From: DATKGN01 sp964385705
GTDB lineage: Bacteria > Patescibacteriota > Microgenomatia > UBA10105 > UBA927
Direction of reading: 5' to 3'
NCBI GenBank assembly: GCA_964385705.1
Contig: CAYLQG010000041.1
Span: 1-14,064, forward strand
Length of the DNA stretch: 14,064 bases
Shown here: piece after piece, positions 1-6,437 of the stretch
Position numbering within the stretch: the stretch's first letter is position 1
How the letters are laid out: each line of letters starts with the position of its first letter
The notes under the pieces: model-generated
Database searches by the model: none
What the model was told of the DNA's origin: nothing
What the model saw: the letters and a program-made list of their open reading frames with translations, nothing else
Translations under genes and position numbers: made by a program

Positions 1-405
1 TCTCTGCTCATCAATGGCATTCGTCCGAATCGCAGTAATGACAAATCCCCGCTTCTGGTAAAACCGAAGGGCCATAGTATTATCATTCGTCGTCATAAGC
101 CATAGTTTGCTACACCCATCACGCTTGGCCGCTTCTTTCACCTTTTCAATAAGCGCCGTCCCCAGTCCCTGTTTTTCATGGGCTGCGTATAATGCCACGA
201 TTTCGCACTTTTTCCCCTCGCGGGCATACATAATAAATCCGGCTGGCTTGTCGTTCTTCACTCCCATAAAGTTCGGAAGATTCAATATATTATATGTATG
301 TTCTTTACTGATAATATCGATTGATCCCCACAATTTTGTGGCTATATCCCTAATCCACACATCATCAGCCTGCATTTTCTGTCTGAACGTAAATGAAAGT
401 TCCAT
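1..405 (-). CDS. GNAT-family N-acetyltransferase, C-terminus beyond the window
   Basis: The minus strand is open from 405 to the window edge (135 codons, no stop), so the C-terminus is missing. It reads as a GNAT acetyl-CoA-dependent acetyltransferase. A strand with VALYA leads into the acetyl-CoA pyrophosphate loop HEKQGLGTAL (about residues 76-85), followed by helix KVKEAAKRDG, strand KLWLMT and the motif-B segment NTMALRFYQKRGF typical of the family. The first loop position, usually R or Q, is Glu here. I chose ATG 405 because TATAAT ends only 6 nt upstream and the N-terminus then begins with MELSFTFRQKM. No Shine-Dalgarno site is seen. It diverges from the glucan phosphorylase. The acceptor substrate cannot be read from sequence. 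Family call is firm; function is general only. Confidence 0.85.
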   Translation of the reverse strand, partial: MELSFTFRQKMQADDVWIRDIATKLWGSIDIISKEHTYNILNLPNFMGVKNDKPAGFIMYAREGKKCEIVALYAAHEKQGLGTALIEKVKEAAKRDGCSKLWLMTTNDNTMALRFYQKRGFVITAIRTNAIDEQR

Positions 406-411
406 GAGGTC

Positions 412-417
412 ATTATA
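412..417 (-). promoter_or_regulatory. -10 box for the GNAT gene, leaderless arrangement
   Basis: A perfect TATAAT on the minus strand lies 6 nt before ATG 405, so transcription would start at or next to the start codon. No good -35 is visible at 16-18 nt spacing. It sits back to back with the phosphorylase promoter. Confidence 0.55.
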
Positions 418-461
418 TAGGAAATGCGCCTCTTTGAGTTAATGAACACATCCCGTATTCC

Positions 462-490
462 TTGACACTATGAGCCGCACACTGTATAAC
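462..490 (+). promoter_or_regulatory. Sigma-70-type promoter of the glucan phosphorylase gene
   Basis: TTGACA (462-467), 17-nt spacer, TATAAC (485-490). This is the best full -35/-10 pair in the window. It covers the upstream in-frame ATG at 470, which therefore cannot be the start on this transcript. Predicted transcription start is near 497, giving a leader of about 12 nt before ATG 509. Confidence 0.75.
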
Positions 491-508
491 ACACAAGCGT
501 CCTATATT

Positions 509-2374
509 ATGCCCGATATCAACAAAACGCCCCTTTTACCCGTAGCTGATCTTCTCACACAAATAAACGATCTGAGACTGAAAAAAGCCGATTCAGAGGG
601 AAATTGGCATAATTGGCTTCAGAGCATCGGCAGGACCGATCTGGAAACACGACTAACACCCAAAAACCCCATGAGTTATTCATCCGCTGAATATATGCTG
701 CCTGGCCTCGCAGCAGAAGGTGGCCTCGGGGCGTTATCCCGGGATCATTATCTGCAGGCTGTCCTTTTGGGAATCCCCGCTCACTTTTTCGGATTACTCT
801 ATAAGGAACAAAAAATTCAAACACTTGAAACAGACGATAGCGGCAATTTCTGGCAAAAAATACATATGGAAAATTTGCCGACACCTGAGGAGTTACACTT
901 CAAACACCTACATTCACTGAATGTTGCGATATATGGAGAATACGGATTAGATTCAATTCCGGTCTATCTCCATCCGCTTAGTACGACAAAAACACCGCTA
1001 TACCTCCTACAGGTTGAAGGGGGTGTCTACCCCAAGGAAAACAATAGTAATGACCGGTTGTGGAATAACATCGTCTTGGGATTCGGGCAGCACCAGATCA
1101 ATACACAACTCAAAGAACGTAAGGTTATCGACGATATCGCGTTTTATCATACCAATGAATCCGCCATGGTCATAAGCGTCCTCGCCGCTCTTGACGACGC
1201 TACGCTCCATCACGGCGACACGCTGGAAGCATACGATAAGTCGCTTGCGGAAATTAGGACGAAAGATATACTCACAAACCACACACTCGTGCCCGCTGCC
1301 GAGGCGACATTTTCACGGGATCAATGTGAGACATTTATTCTGAGCAATCTCAAAAGCCGGCAAATGAAAAAGCAGCTCACGGAGTTTATCGCACATCATG
1401 ACGGACAACTTAAGTTATTGGATTTGGCTCTCTACCTTGCAGGAACAAGAAATGGTGTAAGCGAAGATCATTCACGAATTGCCGCAGGCGTATTTCACCT
1501 GGATTTCCACGCGGTCACGAACGGCATTTATGAAGAAGACTGGGCCGGAGATATTGTCAATATATTGAGACGCTATAATGTCATTGACCGTTTCGGCCTG
1601 CCTTCAATGAACTATACCGAGCATATTGAAGAGATACCTACTGAAATTCTTGTGAAATCAAAACAGACAAAGATCGAAGCCTTCAGGCAATTTCTTCTTG
1701 CAGGCGGGAGGCGTGATCAGTTTGGAAATATCGTCAAATTACCGGAAAACCCGCTCATTATCGGCGACGCCCGGCGGTTTGCCGGATATAAGCGGCGGAC
1801 GATTGCTTTCTCCTATTTCGATGTCTTTCGTGATATTTTGGAACACTATCCGAATGCACACATATTTATCTCCGGTAAAGCACACCGCCACGATCTGATG
1901 CCGATAGCAGATCTCTCGCGTATTCTCAAAAGTATCGCGCACAATAAAGTTTTTCGGGATCAGATTCACTTCTTACCCAACTGGGAGCCGAAATTCGCCA
2001 AAATACTGATAGGCGCAAGTCACGTGTGGGTCAATAATCCGCGTGTCGGATTTGAAGCCTGCGGTACATCAGGGATGAAGGCGGGTTTAAATCTTGCGCT
2101 CCTGGTTTCCACAAAAGACGGTTTTTTGGCCGAAGTACCCCAGAGTGCATTTTACGCGATCAATGGAGAATCTGATTCAGCCGAAGAGCTCGCGAGTTAT
2201 TATGCCAAACTCACGCAGGCAATCGCAGATGCACATAATTCTGAAGACTGGGCAACGAATGTAAAACGCCTGTGGAAAAGTAATTTTCTCCATATAACAA
2301 GCGGCGCCCGTATGCTCGCCCAATATCTCGATATGGCACTACCCCAGCAAAAAGAAGATATTAAGATTTTATAA
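509..2374 (+). CDS. glgP: Compact alpha-glucan (glycogen/starch) phosphorylase, GT35 family
   Basis: Predicted PLP-dependent enzyme releasing glucose-1-phosphate from alpha-1,4-glucan ends in the cytoplasm. Visible GT35 motifs: EGGLGALSRDHY near residues 70-81, matching the family GGLG...GD loop; NHTLVPAAEATF (about 257-268), equivalent to THTPVPAG; RRFAGYKRR (422-430), equivalent to RFATYKR; and EACGTSGMKAGLN with the PLP-binding Lys at about 524, where Cys518 replaces the usual Ser. At 621 aa it is much shorter than typical bacterial phosphorylases (roughly 750-850 aa) and lacks the DUF3417 N-terminal extension. An upstream in-frame ATG (470) lies inside the promoter, so ATG 509 is chosen. 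It stands alone, diverges from a GNAT gene and is convergent with the zincin gene. A synthase partner lies at 6438-7928. Family is firm; substrate length preference is unknown. Confidence 0.85.
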   Translation: MPDINKTPLLPVADLLTQINDLRLKKADSEGNWHNWLQSIGRTDLETRLTPKNPMSYSSAEYMLPGLAAEGGLGALSRDHYLQAVLLGIPAHFFGLLYKEQKIQTLETDDSGNFWQKIHMENLPTPEELHFKHLHSLNVAIYGEYGLDSIPVYLHPLSTTKTPLYLLQVEGGVYPKENNSNDRLWNNIVLGFGQHQINTQLKERKVIDDIAFYHTNESAMVISVLAALDDATLHHGDTLEAYDKSLAEIRTKDILTNHTLVPAAEATFSRDQCETFILSNLKSRQMKKQLTEFIAHHDGQLKLLDLALYLAGTRNGVSEDHSRIAAGVFHLDFHAVTNGIYEEDWAGDIVNILRRYNVIDRFGLPSMNYTEHIEEIPTEILVKSKQTKIEAFRQFLLAGGRRDQFGNIVKLPENPLIIGDARRFAGYKRRTIAFSYFDVFRDILEHYPNAHIFISGKAHRHDLMPIADLSRILKSIAHNKVFRDQIHFLPNWEPKFAKILIGASHVWVNNPRVGFEACGTSGMKAGLNLALLVSTKDGFLAEVPQSAFYAINGESDSAEELASYYAKLTQAIADAHNSEDWATNVKRLWKSNFLHITSGARMLAQYLDMALPQQKEDIKIL

Positions 2375-2413
2375 AAACGAGTTCATTCCAATTTTGCCTC
2401 AACAAACGAATAT

Positions 2414-3964
2414 TTATATCAAATCATCTGTAATACCCCACGAATGCAGTGTGTTTTTGATTTCGTTAACATCCGCGTTCAAAATATATGATCCGTATGT
2501 TGAAGTATCACTATTCCTGCCGCTTTCGGCCATAAGCATGAGAAGGACGGCGCGCGCTTCGGGCTTCTCAAGCCACCTATCGGTAAACCGCTGCGTAAAT
2601 GCGGTTTTCATATCGATTGATTTTTCCGTTCGCTCGTTCGTATCTACTGGTATCCCGGGTTGGATTTGAGTCTGAAAAGCGTTGTCGCTCATATAGTCGC
2701 CCAAATATTTCACCCCATCATACAAATCTATGGCGTTCAAATTATTGATAAGCCCATATGTAGGGAACGTTATTGGGAAGCCCTCTAAATACCAATTCCT
2801 CACGATACCTGCAAAATGATTGGTTAACGCTAGCGCGTCCTCTTCGGTTAATGGACCACGTTTTCCCTGTCTCCACAAGTTTTCCATTTCCCGGCGGACC
2901 GCCAACTGGATGAGTGCATATGGGCCATCGAGCCGTTTGAAAATAGACTGAATGAGACCCCTGAATTCAGTTTGCTGACTTTGCTCATCGCGGGATCTGA
3001 ATACTCTACCGATCGCCCCTTCAACCAATTGTGCAAAATCTTCTTTGATGGATTGGTTCACGCGTTCATTCGCACCAGGGTCAATAAGTCCTTCCTGTTC
3101 CGCCCTGAGTAACATTTGTATATGGACCCTGTGACCAATCAGCTCATGTGTTGCCGATTCCAGAAACTTATCTTTATCTTCTCTGGGATTAAGGATATCT
3201 ACGCCAACGATTCTGTTTTCAAAATTCCTGTACGTTACTTCAAATGCGCGGGTGGATGCACCCATTTGTGAGGACACGACGGTGTGAATCAATGGAGTTT
3301 CCACAGAGGCGAGCGGTAAAATAGGCCGCAGTTTTTCAGAGGTTTCCTGCCATTTTGCCAGAAGTTCTTCTCTGGATTCACTTGTATCCCTATATCCGTG
3401 ATGCGTTGTATATTCATCAAGAATACGGTATATATCCATCGGAATCCCGTTATCCTGCGAGGCTACCAGCATCTCCGGGACTTCCTCTTTGAGAAGCCCC
3501 AATACTTCGTTTACATCTGAGGGATTATTGAGAAATGCATGTATGCGTTCTTCAATCGTATTTGTATTGGGATACCCGCCTAATTCATACAGCATTTCTA
3601 AATCGATGCCCATATTTTGCCTGTATACTTCGGTTGCCCACACTAATTGGAGTTTCTTAAGATTTAACTCGGCATTGGTCACCCTCCGTAGTAAAATTGC
3701 CTCAAGTGATCTTCGAAGCGGCGGCTCTCCCCTTTTAAACCACAAGAAGCTGGTTATAAGACTATAACTTCCTCCTTCGGTCGCATCGAGGACCTGTTGA
3801 TACAATTGTTGAGGGTTAACGCCGAAATCTTTCGCAACGCGCTCTGTCTCTTCCACGATAACCGCTCGCATATCCTCTGTGACATGAATGGTTCCGTTCC
3901 GCCTGTCATTGGGATTAATCCCTTCTATCTGATCCGTTACATCAAAATCATGCTGTGCAAACAC
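2414..3964 (-). CDS. Zincin-like metallopeptidase (HExxxH), C-terminal part of a probably interrupted gene
   Basis: 516 codons from GTG 3964. Residues 272-278 read THELIGH, an H-E-x3-H zinc motif, followed about 37 residues later by LVEGAIG (about 313-319), whose Glu could be the third ligand. The order HE..GH....Q then EG resembles gluzincin-like families such as DUF885 and DUF1704/MATCAP; I cannot say which. There is no signal peptide or membrane segment, so it is probably cytoplasmic. The start is suspect: no Shine-Dalgarno precedes GTG 3964, while the same frame stays open for 25 protein-like codons upstream (3965-4039) back to the TAA at 4040-4042 that ends the preceding frame. This part and 4040-4402 would form one protein of about 660 residues. 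Metalloprotease fold likely; substrate unknown. Confidence 0.65.
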   Translation of the reverse strand: MFAQHDFDVTDQIEGINPNDRRNGTIHVTEDMRAVIVEETERVAKDFGVNPQQLYQQVLDATEGGSYSLITSFLWFKRGEPPLRRSLEAILLRRVTNAELNLKKLQLVWATEVYRQNMGIDLEMLYELGGYPNTNTIEERIHAFLNNPSDVNEVLGLLKEEVPEMLVASQDNGIPMDIYRILDEYTTHHGYRDTSESREELLAKWQETSEKLRPILPLASVETPLIHTVVSSQMGASTRAFEVTYRNFENRIVGVDILNPREDKDKFLESATHELIGHRVHIQMLLRAEQEGLIDPGANERVNQSIKEDFAQLVEGAIGRVFRSRDEQSQQTEFRGLIQSIFKRLDGPYALIQLAVRREMENLWRQGKRGPLTEEDALALTNHFAGIVRNWYLEGFPITFPTYGLINNLNAIDLYDGVKYLGDYMSDNAFQTQIQPGIPVDTNERTEKSIDMKTAFTQRFTDRWLEKPEARAVLLMLMAESGRNSDTSTYGSYILNADVNEIKNTLHSWGITDDLI

Positions 3965-4042
3965 ATTGATCAGCGAATATTCAAAAAAATTGCGTAAGAT
4001 TTCTCTCTGGCGTTTCGTCGCCTCCTCATCTCCGCTGTTTTA
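3965..4042 (-). pseudogene. In-frame TAA and open junction between the two zincin gene parts
   Basis: The TAA at 4040-4042 is followed in the same frame by 25 sense codons (acidic/basic helix DEEATKRQREILRNFFEYSL) that run into the downstream frame. An AGGAGG (4021-4026) lies just after the stop, but no ATG, GTG or TTG follows it at usable distance in that frame. An out-of-frame ATG at 4029 opens only 19 codons, ending at 3970. The simplest reading is a nonsense mutation (or base error) in one gene. Readthrough, or re-initiation at GTG 3964, are alternatives. Confidence 0.5.
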
Positions 4043-4402
4043 CGCTTCGCTATACCGCTCCCTCATATAGGCGCCGATGATGGTAAGCTCCCTAGCCCGC
4101 TCTCCAAACTCCTCAGAAAAGATAAGCGGAGTCTTATACGGTTGTCGATCCGGATCGGAAAAAAATTGTTGAGCCTGTTTATCTGACCACCCTGCCAGGT
4201 GAGTGATCATAGAAACTCCGTTACTGGCGTCCAATTGCAGCGTCACGTCTTCAATCATCCGGTCAAGTTCGCCGTCAAGAACCTCCGGCTTGGCCGACCG
4301 ATCGGGAACATAGTGCTCTATACCCGGCACAGCAAGGACGCGCGTACGTGCCTGGTTAAGATCCTGAGGTTGAAGGAATTCTGATAGTACGATTTCAGGC
4401 AT
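4040..4402 (-). CDS. N-terminal part of the interrupted zincin gene, or separate small protein
   Basis: 120 codons from ATG 4402, ending at TAA 4040. The product is acidic and soluble, without signal peptide, TM segment or recognised motif. It ends in a helix (EEFGERARELTIIGAYMRERY) whose style continues past the stop into the next frame, so I read it as the N-terminal domain of the metallopeptidase below. Promoter: TATAAT at 4433-4438, leader of about 23 nt; another TACAAT ends only 3 nt before the ATG, too close to serve this start. If it is a true separate gene, it would be the first of a two-gene operon. No homologue recognised by eye. Confidence 0.6.
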   Translation of the reverse strand: MPEIVLSEFLQPQDLNQARTRVLAVPGIEHYVPDRSAKPEVLDGELDRMIEDVTLQLDASNGVSMITHLAGWSDKQAQQFFSDPDRQPYKTPLIFSEEFGERARELTIIGAYMRERYSEA

Positions 4403-4432
4403 TGTATTGTAGTTAATTCGTTACCACTTTTT

Positions 4433-4438
4433 ATTATA
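4433..4438 (-). promoter_or_regulatory. -10 box for the zincin gene(s)
   Basis: TATAAT on the minus strand, 30 nt before ATG 4402. The matching -35 at 17-nt spacing (TGTCCA) is weak. Confidence 0.4.
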
Positions 4439-4555
4439 CCTAATTCTTCGTTTATTGGACACTCGCAATAACATTTTCGGACCGTCAGTACAATCTATTG
4501 ATAAAAATGACATTGTGATTTTGCTCACTGTAGGAATGTTAAAAATACTCGATGA

Positions 4556-4564
4556 TGCTATAAT
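4556..4564 (+). promoter_or_regulatory. Extended -10 promoter of the second GNAT gene
   Basis: TGC followed directly by TATAAT (4559-4564) is an extended -10. The gap to ATG 4574 is 9 nt and no -35 is convincing. Little or no leader is expected. Confidence 0.6.
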
Positions 4565-4573
4565 TCCTCTTGT

Positions 4574-5050
4574 ATGAAAACCGGTATTACGATACGACGT
4601 GCCGCAACTAATGATTTATCTTCAATTTGTGAGCTGAGTCAATTGCTGTTTGAACATGACGGGCAGTTTACCAATGAATTCAATATGAACTGGTCCCTCA
4701 GCAATGAAGGGCGGAAATTCTTCACGACACAGCTAAAAAAGAAAAACTCCTTTATCTTACTCGCTCTGGAAGGAAATAAAGCAATCGGATATACCCATGT
4801 GACGTTAGATACGTTTGCCTGGCGGTCGTTTAACCCTATCGCTGAAGTGGTAAATTTGAGTATCGCGCCTGAATATCGGGGACAGGGCGTAGGAACCCTG
4901 TTGTTTCAACAGGCAAAAGCCGAAGCCAAAAAACACGGAGCGAAACGCTTAAGTGTATCGGCAGTATTGGACGACATAAGAGCGGTAAACTTCTATAAAC
5001 GGCAGGGTTTTCAGGATTTTAGCGTCGGCCTGGTTTTGCCGCTTAAGTGA
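4574..5050 (+). CDS. GNAT-family N-acetyltransferase
   Basis: 158 aa, a complete single-domain GNAT. The N-terminus ITIRRAATNDLSSICEL is the usual beta1-alpha1 opening. VVNLSIAPEYRGQGVGTLL (about 92-110) is motif A with the R/Q-x-x-G-x-G acetyl-CoA loop, and RAVNFYKRQGF (about 136-146) is motif B. The arrangement suggests acetylation of a small molecule or protein amine; the acceptor is not identifiable. The start ATG is fixed by the extended -10 nine bases upstream; no Shine-Dalgarno is present. It diverges from the zincin gene and ends in TGA, showing TGA is a stop here. A strong terminator follows. Confidence 0.88.
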   Translation: MKTGITIRRAATNDLSSICELSQLLFEHDGQFTNEFNMNWSLSNEGRKFFTTQLKKKNSFILLALEGNKAIGYTHVTLDTFAWRSFNPIAEVVNLSIAPEYRGQGVGTLLFQQAKAEAKKHGAKRLSVSAVLDDIRAVNFYKRQGFQDFSVGLVLPLK

Positions 5051-5070
5051 GTGCGCCCATTCCTAAACAA

Positions 5071-5103
5071 ATAGCGGTGGAATTAACCACCGCTATGTTT
5101 TTT
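5071..5103 (+). terminator. Intrinsic terminator after the GNAT gene
   Basis: A perfect 10-bp stem (ATAGCGGTGG at 5071-5080, CCACCGCTAT at 5087-5096) with loop AATTAA, followed by GTTTTTT. On the minus strand the same hairpin is followed by ATTTGTTT, so it may also weakly stop the convergent collagen-like gene. Confidence 0.9.
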
Positions 5104-5114
5104 GCCAAAATCTT

Positions 5115-5930
5115 TTAATTCGTAAGTGCAACATAGTCCCATCCGCGTGATGCACCGTTGCAGATATACAACCTGTTGTTTGACGTATTAATCGTCATTC
5201 TTCCGCGCTCTGAATCCGAGTCACAGTCCGCCGCCGGCGGCGTTGTCGTGGTTACGGATTTAAACTGGAAATATCCGCTTCCGTCTACGGTCAAAAGTGA
5301 CGTTGGCGAACTTGTTCCGACTCCAACAAATCCCCCAAGGAGGAATGTTTGACCCGTCCCGTTGGGTTGAATCGTGAGATTCTGATTCGTCTGCAGTGTG
5401 GTTATCGCAGGACTTGTCGCGTTTAATCCGAGACCTAAATTACCGAGATGGATATCGGTCGCGTACGTCGAATTCGGATACAAATAGCTACCGGTCTGGA
5501 GAAAAAACGCTTCACCGTTCGGTCCTACCGGACCCGTCGGACCCGTTGACCCCTGAACTCCGGAAATTCCCGTTGAGCCGTTTGCACCCGTCCTTCCGGT
5601 CGGTCCTGTAAGTCCGATTCCGCCGGTTGAACCTGTTGGTCCTGTAAGTCCGATTCCGCCGGTTGAACCTGTTGCACCTGTTCGCCCGGTCGGTCCTGAT
5701 AAACCGGTTGACCCCGTTTGACCGGCTGTTCCCGTATTCCCGATTGCGCCGGTTCCGCCTGTTTGGCCTGCAACTCCGGTATCACCTATTACGCCGGTTG
5801 GACCCGTCACCCCGGTCGCGCCGGTATCGCCCGTCGGACCTACATCCTGTGCATGAACTGGCGTTCTTAGAAGCATAAATGAGAATAGTACTATCACAAC
5901 AGATATTCCCATAGGCAGTGTAAATTTCAT
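5115..5930 (-). CDS. Secreted collagen-like (Gly-X-Thr) surface protein
   Basis: 271 aa. Residues 1-27 are a signal peptide with a cleavage site at VHA|QD. Residues 31-141 are 37 unbroken Gly-X-Y triplets, most with Thr in the third place (GDT, GAT, GPT), a bacterial collagen-like stalk in which Thr replaces hydroxyproline. The C-terminal part (about 142-271) is a Gly/Thr/Asn-rich head with VGVGTSSPTSLLTVDG, which resembles repeats of tail-fibre-like adhesins, and ends NNRLYICNGASRGWDYVAL with a Cys pair (DCDSDSERG...YIC). Likely a trimeric extracellular fibre or adhesin. Unlike most first genes here it has a true leader and AGGAGG (5934-5939) just before the ATG. The target bound by the head is unknown. 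Confidence 0.85.
   Translation of the reverse strand: MKFTLPMGISVVIVLFSFMLLRTPVHAQDVGPTGDTGATGVTGPTGVIGDTGVAGQTGGTGAIGNTGTAGQTGSTGLSGPTGRTGATGSTGGIGLTGPTGSTGGIGLTGPTGRTGANGSTGISGVQGSTGPTGPVGPNGEAFFLQTGSYLYPNSTYATDIHLGNLGLGLNATSPAITTLQTNQNLTIQPNGTGQTFLLGGFVGVGTSSPTSLLTVDGSGYFQFKSVTTTTPPAADCDSDSERGRMTINTSNNRLYICNGASRGWDYVALTN
5602..5673 (-). repeat. Exact 36-bp tandem duplication in the collagen-like gene
   Basis: Two identical adjacent 36-bp copies (5602-5637 and 5638-5673) encode a 12-residue block, STGGIGLTGPTG, twice. Identity at DNA level points to a recent duplication changing stalk length by four triplets. Confidence 0.9.
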
Positions 5931-5944
5931 ATTCCTCCTTTTAA

Positions 5945-5963
5945 ATAAGGAACTTATCCTTAT
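5945..5963 (-). promoter_or_regulatory. Inverted repeat in the collagen-like gene leader
   Basis: ATAAGGA / TCCTTAT, perfect 7-bp arms with a 5-nt loop, lie between the probable -10 (5968-5973) and the ribosome binding site. It could be an operator or a small hairpin in the 5' leader. Function is inferred from position only. Confidence 0.4.
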
Positions 5964-5967
5964 GACT

Positions 5968-5997
5968 ATATTACTACCGTATCACAAACGGGTCCAA
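5968..5997 (-). promoter_or_regulatory. Candidate promoter of the collagen-like gene
   Basis: On the minus strand, TTGGAC (5992-5997), 18-nt spacer, TAATAT (5968-5973), about 37 nt before ATG 5930. The match is moderate, but the position fits a leader carrying the AGGAGG site. Confidence 0.4.
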
Positions 5998-6056
5998 AAT
6001 CAACAGATGTCTTTAAGGGATATTACAGGATTCAAAAAGGAGGGAACTGAAATTAC

Positions 6057-6350
6057 TTACGACCAGGTGGATTTGGCGCTGTGATACAGGTTGTTTCCCC
6101 ATGTAAGCATACCTTGCGCCCACGCCTTGTGGTCAATGACGCCTTTTCGGTATTCTTCCTCAAGTTTATCGTAGGATTCACAAAATTGTTTAAAGCTTGG
6201 TTTAAAAGTCGGCGTCGGCGGAAATGTTAACAGCGCGTTAAGATTTTTGCGGGTAAGTTTGAGAAACAGTTCGATTCTCCCCTTTTCTTTGGTGAAACTT
6301 ACGAGTGACCAATTGCCGATCTGCGTAAGATTTTCTGCAGTATCAAGCAC
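6057..6350 (-). CDS. Small helical orphan protein
   Basis: 97 codons from GTG 6350. Not recognised. It is soluble, mostly helical by composition, with a Pro-rich hinge (TFPPTPTFKP, about 42-51) between two amphipathic helices and several Trp near the C-terminus. No signal peptide or TM. The start is uncertain: the same frame is open and protein-like upstream (SVQNQRDLVLDTAENL) back to a TAA near 6429, without ATG, GTG or TTG. TATAAT at 6400-6405 is the nearest -10. Either a GTG start with a leader of about 43 nt or a non-standard start such as ATT is possible. It lies downstream of the glucan synthase on the same strand. Confidence 0.55.
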   Translation of the reverse strand: MLDTAENLTQIGNWSLVSFTKEKGRIELFLKLTRKNLNALLTFPPTPTFKPSFKQFCESYDKLEEEYRKGVIDHKAWAQGMLTWGNNLYHSAKSTWS

Positions 6351-6437
6351 TAAATCACGCTGGTTTTGGACTGAATAATTACTGAGTGTTGAATGGTGAA
6401 TTATATAGAGGTAGTATACTCTTTTTATAGGATTTTA

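Noticed and set aside
470..508. Upstream ATG at 470 as the phosphorylase start (13 extra residues)
   Set aside because: It lies inside the TTGACA-17-TATAAC promoter, so the transcript would not contain it.
5602..5673. CRISPR-like or mobile repeat
   Set aside because: The 36-bp copies are directly adjacent with no spacers and encode collagen triplets in frame.
5525..5878. Long open frames on both strands across the collagen-like gene
   Set aside because: They follow from the repetitive Gly-X-Thr codon pattern and give Arg/Pro/Gln-rich translations without start signals.
6007..6084. A 25-codon plus-strand ORF preceded by nothing and containing an AGGAGG-like run
   Set aside because: It overlaps the end of the 6057-6350 gene, the AGGAGG lies inside rather than before it, and there is no promoter. 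Most likely chance.
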